NCBI GenBank assembly: GCA_027622115.1
Contig: JAQBZS010000122.1
Coordinates: 1-11,705, forward strand
Length of the DNA: 11,705 nt
Source: Planctomycetota bacterium
GTDB taxonomy: Bacteria; Planctomycetota; Planctomycetia; Planctomycetales; Planctomycetaceae
Direction: 5' to 3'
Both the position numbers and the translations under genes were made by a program. This document shows, piece by piece, positions 6,589-11,705 of the stretch (positions within the stretch are counted from its first letter, which is position 1; every line of letters begins with the position of its first letter). The notes below the pieces were generated by a model. The model had not been told where the DNA came from. It saw nothing but the letters and a program-made list of their open reading frames with translations, and did not search any database.

Positions 6589-7044
6589 TCAATGTTGCGA
6601 ATCCGATGTCCCCTGCAACGTCAGGATCAAAGTGCGATTGCCGCCGTGGTTGCGGTGTTCACAGAGATAGATGCCCTGCCAGGTTCCCAGGCACAATCGC
6701 CCGTCGCTCACCGGAACCGTGATCGAACTGCCCATCATCGACGCTTTCACATGCGCCGGCATGTCGTCCGGGCCTTCGCAGGTGTGCCGATAGGGAAAGT
6801 TCTCCGGCACGATCGCGTTCAGCGAAGACTCCATGTCCAACGGCACGTCGGGATCGGCGTTCTCGTTGATCGTCAACGACGCCGAAGTGTGCATGACGAA
6901 TACGTGCAACAGCCCGACTCGCACTTCGCGAAGTTCCTGCACTGCGGACACCACGTGCTCGGTGATGATGTGAAACCCGCGAGGATACGCCGGCAGTTGA
7001 ATCCGATGTTGCACCCACATGTGATCGCTGCTTTCGGAGGTCAC
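6589..7044 (-). CDS. YjbQ/UPF0047 family protein
   Basis: A 151-residue protein of the YjbQ family, for which a minor thiamine-phosphate synthase activity has been reported; the physiological role is uncertain. The full family signature is present: RGFHIIT (22-28), HTSASLTINENADPDV (52-67), NAIVPE (76-81), YRHTCEGPDDMPAHVKA (85-101) and LGTWQGIYLCEHR (119-131). The conserved histidines are expected metal ligands. The frame starts with GTG at 7044, overlapping the DUF58 stop as GTGA, with a purine-rich tract upstream. An alternative ATG at 7020 (MWVQHRIQLP) matches the usual family start better, so the true start is uncertain. It is downstream in a two-gene unit with DUF58. Confidence 0.93.
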   Translation of the reverse strand: MTSESSDHMWVQHRIQLPAYPRGFHIITEHVVSAVQELREVRVGLLHVFVMHTSASLTINENADPDVPLDMESSLNAIVPENFPYRHTCEGPDDMPAHVKASMMGSSITVPVSDGRLCLGTWQGIYLCEHRNHGGNRTLILTLQGTSDSQH

Positions 7045-7967
7045 TTTTTCTTCTTCTTGCGAGTCCGCACATTCAAATACGCGCCCAGAGCTTTGTGATA
7101 TGGCTCGGTGGTGAGCATCTTCTCATGGTCGATCCCGCTACTCGCGCAGAAGCGAGCGAGCCCGTTGCAAAACTCGTTGTACTGTTCGAGGTAATGTTGC
7201 CGCAGCCGATGTGGATCGACCAGCACGTGATGATCGGCCCGCTCCAAATTGTGGAATCGCGTTGGCCGAGTGAACGGGAAGTCCTCTTCTTCCGGCGTCA
7301 CGATCTGAAACAGCACAACTTCGTGCCGCGAATGCCGGTAGCGTTTCAGCACCTCCATCAGCGGATCGATCTGATCGAAACAGTCGCTTATGATCACGAT
7401 CAAGCTGCGGCGTTTGACGGTCGGCAACAGTTCCGTGAGCACCTTGGTCATGCTCGTTTCTTCGCCGACTTCCAACTCCATCAAGGCATGGACCATTCGC
7501 CGAAACGTTTTGGGGTTCGTCGAGGGATCGATGCGGTCGCGGATGCGGGTGTCGAAGGTGATCAGCCCCGTGGCGTCCCGCTGCTTGAGTAACAGGTGAC
7601 CCATCGACGCCGCCAATTGCCGAGCGTATTCGAACTTCGTCAGCGTGCTGGCGCCGTAGCCCATGCTGCCGGACGCATCGACCACGAGATAACACCGCAG
7701 ATTGGTCTCGTCTTCGAATTCCTTGACGTAGTACTTGCCGGTTTTGCCGAATGCGCGCCAGTCGATGTGCCGGATTTCGTCACCGGGGTAATACTGCCGG
7801 TGCTCGATGAATTCGATGCTGGCGCCCTTATACGGGCTCTTGTGTTGCCCCATGATGAAGCCTTCGACAACCAGCCGAGCAACGACTTCGAGTTTGCCGA
7901 ATTTCGCCAGCGCGGACGGATCTTCCAACGGCACGTCGGTTTGCGAGTTCTGGAACAGTTTGACCAT
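7041..7967 (-). CDS. DUF58 / von Willebrand A-like protein
   Basis: A 308-residue protein of the DUF58 family, commonly encoded beside MoxR AAA+ ATPases and thought to act in protein-complex assembly or metal insertion. The signature YYPGDEIRHIDWRAFGKTG is at 59-77 and YYVKEFEDET follows. A vWA-type metal site is visible as DASGS (97-101), with Thr171-Ser172 and Asp195 (ISDCFD) as likely further ligands. There are no transmembrane helices, so this is the short cytosolic type. The C-terminus ends in RTRKKKKK; those Lys codons form the purine-rich tract in front of the YjbQ start. No moxR gene lies beside it here: upstream is an intergenic repeat and a divergent gene. The start has no clear Shine-Dalgarno. 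Confidence 0.92.
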   Translation of the reverse strand: MVKLFQNSQTDVPLEDPSALAKFGKLEVVARLVVEGFIMGQHKSPYKGASIEFIEHRQYYPGDEIRHIDWRAFGKTGKYYVKEFEDETNLRCYLVVDASGSMGYGASTLTKFEYARQLAASMGHLLLKQRDATGLITFDTRIRDRIDPSTNPKTFRRMVHALMELEVGEETSMTKVLTELLPTVKRRSLIVIISDCFDQIDPLMEVLKRYRHSRHEVVLFQIVTPEEEDFPFTRPTRFHNLERADHHVLVDPHRLRQHYLEQYNEFCNGLARFCASSGIDHEKMLTTEPYHKALGAYLNVRTRKKKKK

Positions 7968-8019
7968 CGATCAGTCCGGGCTCTAAACCGCGTTTCATTT
8001 GAGCACAGGAATTCTCTCG

Positions 8020-8109
8020 CTCGTTTAGCCATCAGTTAACCGCCAGCCGAAGGCGTACGCGTGTTGGCAGCTTTGGCACGCGTACGTCTTCGGCTGACGG
8101 TCAAACGAG
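8020..8109. repeat. Palindromic repeat family A, copy 2
   Basis: Bases 8040-8063 and 8077-8100 form a 24-bp inverted repeat with one C-A mismatch and one G-T wobble, and with the same core CAGCCGAAGGCGTACG as copy 1. Outer arms CTCGTTT (8020-8026) and AAACGAG (8103-8109) pair, with about 12 extra unpaired bases on the left. The loop (8064-8076) is much shorter than in copy 1 and lacks the third unit. Confidence 0.85.
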
Positions 8110-8242
8110 GCACTGCCGAATTCCGGTTCTCAATTGAAATGCAGTTTAAGATTCAGGTTGGGCGTTGGGGGTGAGCAACCAGTATGGGGTTTTCTCGCGC
8201 ACCGATCGAGGAACCTGCAAACAAGTCGAAGCAGAAAGTAGG

Positions 8243-8283
8243 CGGAACAAGCTGTGCGCAGTTCCGGAACGGTGCACAGCTTG
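8243..8283. repeat. Overlapping alternative stem-loops
   Basis: CAAGCTGTGC (8248-8257) pairs perfectly with GCACAGCTTG (8274-8283) around a 16-base loop containing the palindrome TTCCGGAA (8262-8269). A competing stem, CGGAAC (8243-8248) with GTTCCG (8261-8266), uses overlapping bases, so the two folds exclude each other. The segment lies upstream of the candidate promoter at 8373, so it may be a repeat remnant rather than part of a leader RNA. Confidence 0.6.
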
Positions 8284-8372
8284 CAATCACTTCGGGAAGT
8301 TGATTCTCCACGCGTCCAAAGAACGCTGTTTTCAGCGAGGATCCATCCGCATCTTGGGCCGTTCGCCGCGTC

Positions 8373-8402
8373 TTGCGTGTCGTTTCAGCACGGCTGTAGA
8401 AT
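8373..8402 (+). promoter_or_regulatory. Candidate sigma-70 promoter for the SPFH gene
   Basis: TTGCGT (8373-8378) and TAGAAT (8397-8402) are spaced by 18 bases and would give a leader of about 45 bases before ATG 8454. The match to TTGACA/TATAAT is moderate, and planctomycete promoters are poorly defined. Confidence 0.35.
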
Positions 8403-8453
8403 CGCGACGAACTCCAGCTTTGCATCCTCTTCAGACGATTTTGGAGACACTTC

Positions 8454-9566
8454 ATGGGACTTTTCGACAAGCTGCGCAACGAGTTGGTCGACATCATTGA
8501 ATGGATCGACGACTCCCAACACACGATGGTTTGGCGATTCCCGCGCTACCAAAACGAAATCAAGAATGGAGCCCAGTTGATCGTGCGACCGGGTCAATCG
8601 GCGGCGTTCGTCCATCGGGGCGAATTGGCGGATGTGTTCGAACCCGGTCACTACACGCTCAGAACGGACAACCTCCCGCTGCTCAGCACGCTCGCCGGTT
8701 GGAAACACGGCTTCAACAGCCCGTTCAAAGCCGAAGTCTACTTCGTCAGCACCAAGCAACTGACGGATCTCAAGTGGGGCACGCCAAACCCCATCATGCT
8801 CCGCGATCCGGAATTCGGCCCGATTCGCCTGCGAGCCTTCGGGACGTACGCGATTCGCGCCGTTGACCCCAAAGCGCTGCTCACGGAATTGGTGGGCACC
8901 GACAGTTCCTTCGATGCGGACGAGATTACGGAACTATTGCGATCGATCATCATTTCCGCGTTTACGGACATGCTCGGCGAATCCAATATCGCCGCTCTGG
9001 ACTTGGCCTCGAAGTATCGCGAATTCTCGGACCAACTTCGCAAGGCGGTTTGTGAGCGAGTCGACGACGAGTACGGACTCGACGTGCCGATGCTGAATAT
9101 CGTCAACATTTCGCTGCCGGAGAACGTGGAAAAAGCCCTAGATACACGAACGTCGATGGGCGTCATTGGTGACATGGGCAAGTATCAGCAGTATCAAATG
9201 GGCACGGCGATCGCAGCCGCGGCCGACAACCCAGGGGGAGGAGCGGCCGACGGCATGGGGCTGGGGATGGGCTTCGCCATGGCCAATCGCATGGCGGGCG
9301 GTTTCGGTCAACCCGCAGCCGGTGCTGCTCCCGCCGCAGCGCCTCCACCGCCGCCGCAGTCGGCTTGGCACGTCGCGGTCAATGGTCAGACCACGGGGCC
9401 GTTCACGGACCAACAATTGTCATCAATGGTCGCTCAAGGACAATTCACGGCGAACAGCATGGTCTGGTCGGCAGGCATGTCGGGCTGGTCTCAAGCCGGC
9501 CAAGTCGGTCAACTCGCCAATGTCTTCGCATCGTCACCGCCACCACCGCCGCCGCCAATTCCGTGA
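8454..9566 (+). CDS. SPFH domain protein with C-terminal GYF_2 domain
   Basis: A 370-residue protein resembling the YdjI/virion-core-like branch of the SPFH superfamily, which forms oligomers at membranes. The SPFH part covers about 1-245: GLFDKLRNELVDIIEW at the start, AFVHRGELADVFEPGHYTL (51-69), and LNIVNISLPENVEKALD (214-230), which introduces the end of the domain. Residues about 250-303 are a low-complexity Gly/Ala/Met/Pro linker. Residues 304-358 match GYF_2: WHVAVNGQTTGPFTDQQL, then MVWSAGMSGW, a fold expected to bind proline-rich peptides. The protein ends in a proline run (363-370), which could be a ligand for its own or a neighbour's GYF_2 domain. Many relatives carry a zinc ribbon at this end instead. 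GGAG at 8443-8446 supports the start. No membrane helix is seen. Confidence 0.9.
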   Translation: MGLFDKLRNELVDIIEWIDDSQHTMVWRFPRYQNEIKNGAQLIVRPGQSAAFVHRGELADVFEPGHYTLRTDNLPLLSTLAGWKHGFNSPFKAEVYFVSTKQLTDLKWGTPNPIMLRDPEFGPIRLRAFGTYAIRAVDPKALLTELVGTDSSFDADEITELLRSIIISAFTDMLGESNIAALDLASKYREFSDQLRKAVCERVDDEYGLDVPMLNIVNISLPENVEKALDTRTSMGVIGDMGKYQQYQMGTAIAAAADNPGGGAADGMGLGMGFAMANRMAGGFGQPAAGAAPAAAPPPPPQSAWHVAVNGQTTGPFTDQQLSSMVAQGQFTANSMVWSAGMSGWSQAGQVGQLANVFASSPPPPPPPIP

Positions 9567-9655
9567 TGCGATTCGACTGACCGCTTCCAAGATTGATGTT
9601 GCATGCAATCAACCACGATGGCACGCACCGGAACACCATTCACTCGGAGAATTTA

Positions 9656-10660
9656 ATGCGATTTTCAATTTTGCATACGGTATGTCTAAGTGTTGTCTCG
9701 ACGATGCTCGCGATGACCGCCAAGCCCGTGATCGCCCAAGAAACGTTTGAATACAAAGGCAAAGTCGGCGACACGCATACTTATCAGACAACGGCCGAAT
9801 CGAAGCAGAAGCAATCCGTGGCTGGCCAAGAATTCAAGACGGGATTCTCGCAAACCGCCATCGCCGTTCGCACCTATAAAGAAGCCGACGCGAATGGGAA
9901 TCTGCAATTGGAATCCGAAAACAAGCACCTCACCGTCACTGGCGATCTCGGCCCGCTCGGGAAATACAAATTTGATTCCGCCGCCGAAAAAAATGAGAGC
10001 GGTTCCACGCTCGCGGATCAGCTTAATCCATTGTTCGAGAGGATTGCGACGGCGAAGTTGACGATCAAACACAGCCCACTCGGTGAAATCACCGCCGTCG
10101 AGGGGTATGCCGAGTTGCTGGCGGACCTGTTGAAAGGGAATCCACTGGCGGCTCAGTTCGCGGGTGGTGGCTCGAACGAAGCCGCCAAGGCCGGAATGGC
10201 TGAACTCTACTTGCCGTTTAAGAAAGAAGGCGTCAAGACGGGGGACGAGTGGGAAACGGAATTCAAGATCGCCCTGCCCAAGCTTGGAAACGCGACCGGC
10301 AAGAAAACCGTCCGCTTTGATGGCGACGAGAAACTCGATGGAAAAGCCGTCAAGAAGTTTACGGTCACGATGACGATTGATTTCAAACTGGAATTGAACC
10401 AAGGCGGAGCGAAAGTCTCGGGATCGATCGCATCAGACTCGTCTTCCGGCACCTTCTATTTCGACCCGGAAATCGGGCAAATCGTGTCCGCCGAGACGAC
10501 ACAGACGTTGTCCGGCACACTGACCGCCCAAGTCGGCGGGGCGAACATCGAGATTGAAACCGAGCAGACTCAGACGATGAAAATCAAACGGCTTGATAAG
10601 CTTCCCGATCCAAATGCGGCACCGGCCAGCAAGACCGAAACGAAGAAGGCCAAACAGTAA
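9656..10660 (+). CDS. Secreted DUF6263-like protein
   Basis: A 334-residue protein with a Sec signal peptide (MRFSILHTVCLSVV, then a hydrophobic stretch) and a likely cleavage after VIA (residue 27, before QE). There is no lipobox Cys. The mature part is beta-rich and lysine-rich, with KYKFDSAAEK, TIKHSPLGEITAVEG, LYLPFKKEGVKTGDEWE and SGTFYFDPEIGQIVSAE, a layout like DUF6263 proteins of unknown function. The assignment is by pattern, not by alignment. The C-terminal tail (KTETKKAKQ) is basic and probably disordered. GGAG at 9646-9649 favours ATG 9656 over the frame's earlier ATG at 9593, which would put 21 residues ahead of the signal peptide. The gene follows the SPFH gene by 89 bases and may share its transcript. 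Confidence 0.75.
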   Translation: MRFSILHTVCLSVVSTMLAMTAKPVIAQETFEYKGKVGDTHTYQTTAESKQKQSVAGQEFKTGFSQTAIAVRTYKEADANGNLQLESENKHLTVTGDLGPLGKYKFDSAAEKNESGSTLADQLNPLFERIATAKLTIKHSPLGEITAVEGYAELLADLLKGNPLAAQFAGGGSNEAAKAGMAELYLPFKKEGVKTGDEWETEFKIALPKLGNATGKKTVRFDGDEKLDGKAVKKFTVTMTIDFKLELNQGGAKVSGSIASDSSSGTFYFDPEIGQIVSAETTQTLSGTLTAQVGGANIEIETEQTQTMKIKRLDKLPDPNAAPASKTETKKAKQ

Positions 10661-10683
10661 GCCGCAAAGTGGCGACAGCGGTT

Positions 10684-10823
10684 AGTTCGAGTTTGTCACA
10701 GTCCAGGGGTCAGGCTTACGTCTTTCAGATTTGGTGGGCGTTGGCTTTGAGATTCATCTGCAACGTCAACCCACCAAATCTGAAAGCCGTAAGCCTGACT
10801 CCGGAACGCGACGAACTCGAACT
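10684..10823. repeat. Nested palindromic element (family B), MITE-like
   Basis: The inner arms 10709-10738 and 10770-10799 pair at 29 of 30 positions (T10721 opposes C10787) around a 31-base loop. Left-arm landmarks are GTCAGGCTTACG and CTTTCAGATTTGGTGGG. Outside them, AGTTCGAGTT (10684-10693) pairs perfectly with AACTCGAACT (10814-10823). The loop begins CGTTG and contains CAACG, so pairing could continue inward with a bulge. No gene lies inside. It fills the gap between the DUF6263-like stop and the next start. Confidence 0.85.
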
Positions 10824-10853
10824 TAGAATCGACCGAGAAATAAGTGGCGTTTC

Positions 10854-11705
10854 ATGTCGGAATGGTCTCGCGTCATCGCCGAACTTCACGAGTCTCGTTG
10901 GAAAGTAGCCTTAGCAACGACGGCAGGCGGTTCGGCGATTTCGCGATTGTTGGAATCGCCCGGTGCATCGGCGACATTGCTTGAATTGACCGTTTCGTAC
11001 GCAGCATCGGCGATGCACGATTTGCTCGGGCACACGCCGGAGCAGTTTTGTTCCGCAGAAACAGCCCTGGCGATGGCGAGCGTGACGTATCGACGCGGCG
11101 TGAACCTTGAAAACGGCGAGTGCCAAGACGTGATCGGAGTTGGTGTCACGGCCTCTCTGGCCAGCGATCGGACCAAGCGCGGCCGACATCGATGCTACAT
11201 CGCCACGCAGACCAGTGAATCAACACGTTTGGCATCCGTCGTGATGTGCAAGGGCTTGCGAGATCGCGGCGAGGAAGATCGCTTGGTGGGCAACCTGATT
11301 CTCGACGCCATCGCGACGACTGCCGGAATCGCCGACCGACCACGCGTGGCATTGACGAACCAAGACGACATCCAAATTGAAGTCGCCATTGGACCACCGG
11401 AAATACGATCGGTATGGCTCGACGCGCGCAAGAGCATCTGGCGGTTGCCGGATGGACAATTCACCGATGATCCGTCTCCGGCGCCGGTGGGTTTGCTGTG
11501 CGGATCATTCAATCCCAGACACGCTGGCCACGACCAACTGCGATCGGCAGCCGAGCGCAAATTGAACGGGTCGGTCTATTTCGAAATGACCATCAACAAT
11601 GCCGACAAACCGCCGCTCGACTTCCTCACGCTGCAACGACGGTGCGAACAGTTCGACGATGTCCCGTTGTTGCTGACGTCGGTGCCGACCTTTGCCGAAC
11701 GCGCG
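10854..11705 (+). CDS. CinA-like domain fused to nucleotidyltransferase (3' end outside window)
   Basis: Open from ATG 10854 to the window end, 284 residues, no stop reached. Residues about 3-160 resemble the CinA C-terminal fold: SPGASATLLELTVSYAASAM (35-54), EQFCSAETALAMA (63-75), GVGVTASLASDRTKRGRHR (95-113) and KGLRDRGEED (133-142). Residues 212 onward begin a cytidylyltransferase-like domain, LLCGSFNPRHAGH (214-226), where HAGH is the (H/T)xGH nucleotide-binding motif. Active CinA deamidases carry an ESCTGG motif near the start; here TTAGGS (22-27) stands in its place, so pyridine-nucleotide deamidase activity is doubtful. The order of domains recalls a fusion family that I believe also occurs in plants. 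The substrate is unknown. No clear ribosome-binding site precedes the ATG. Confidence 0.82.
   Translation, partial: MSEWSRVIAELHESRWKVALATTAGGSAISRLLESPGASATLLELTVSYAASAMHDLLGHTPEQFCSAETALAMASVTYRRGVNLENGECQDVIGVGVTASLASDRTKRGRHRCYIATQTSESTRLASVVMCKGLRDRGEEDRLVGNLILDAIATTAGIADRPRVALTNQDDIQIEVAIGPPEIRSVWLDARKSIWRLPDGQFTDDPSPAPVGLLCGSFNPRHAGHDQLRSAAERKLNGSVYFEMTINNADKPPLDFLTLQRRCEQFDDVPLLLTSVPTFAERA

Larger units (their letters stand above)
7968..8453. other. Divergent intergenic region between DUF58 and the SPFH gene
   Basis: These 486 bases hold a copy of palindromic repeat family A (8020-8109), overlapping alternative hairpins (8243-8283) and a candidate promoter for the rightward gene (8373-8402). 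No coding frame is convincing. A promoter for the leftward DUF58 unit must lie here or within the repeat, but I could not pick one out. Confidence 0.6.

Noticed and set aside
6580..7098. A 172-codon forward frame across the YjbQ gene
   Set aside because: It is antisense to a gene with a complete family signature and has shadow-frame composition.
9599..9608. Perfect palindrome TTGCATGCAA between the SPFH and DUF6263-like genes
   Set aside because: A 10-bp palindrome is expected by chance in a window this long, and no second copy or promoter is near it.
10669..10908. A 79-codon forward frame across the nested palindrome
   Set aside because: Most of it is repeat sequence, and it overlaps the start of the CinA-like gene in another frame.
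1..11705. CRISPR array, tRNA, rRNA or integrase/attachment site
   Set aside because: No regularly spaced direct repeats, no tRNA cloverleaf or rRNA segment, and no recombinase gene could be seen on either strand.

Overview
The window reads as an ordinary bacterial chromosome segment, most probably from a planctomycete. This is an inference from gene content (a group 2 sigma factor, an SPFH protein ending in a GYF_2 domain, a DUF58 protein, a secreted DUF6263-like protein, a CinA-like/nucleotidyltransferase fusion), from moderately GC-rich codon use, and from many palindromic intergenic repeats. No rRNA, tRNA, CRISPR array, transposase or phage gene is visible.

Layout. At 1-137 is the possible 3' end of an upstream gene, ending inside a palindromic repeat. 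From 138 to 630 lie REP-like hairpins and a short reverse-strand reading frame that looks like a gene remnant. Then come trpF (631-1299, tryptophan synthesis) and a DUF1015 gene (1412-2713). A gene-poor 0.5 kb gap follows. Next are an RpoD-like group 2 sigma factor (3223-4065), a strong palindromic repeat, an HD-GYP-type protein (4205-5566) and a patatin-like hydrolase (5621-6523). On the reverse strand, a DUF58 protein (7967-7041) and a YjbQ-family protein overlap by four bases (GTGA) and meet the patatin gene tail to tail. A second copy of the palindromic repeat lies in the divergent gap before an SPFH/GYF_2 protein (8454-9566). A secreted DUF6263-like protein (9656-10660) follows, then a different large nested palindrome, then a CinA-like domain fused to a nucleotidyltransferase, cut by the window end (10854-11705).

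How genes may work together. The HD-GYP protein and patatin hydrolase are co-directional 54 bases apart and may form one transcription unit, but no functional link is shown. DUF58 and YjbQ are almost certainly co-transcribed and translationally coupled. The SPFH and DUF6263-like genes may be co-transcribed. The other neighbours look functionally unrelated.

The most interesting material is not a clear new enzyme system. It is (a) at least three palindromic repeat families, one with compensatory stem changes between copies; (b) an HD-GYP domain that differs at three usually conserved positions; (c) a patatin with DIG in place of the usual DG[GA]; and (d) the CinA-like/nucleotidyltransferase fusion, whose CinA half lacks the usual active-site motif.
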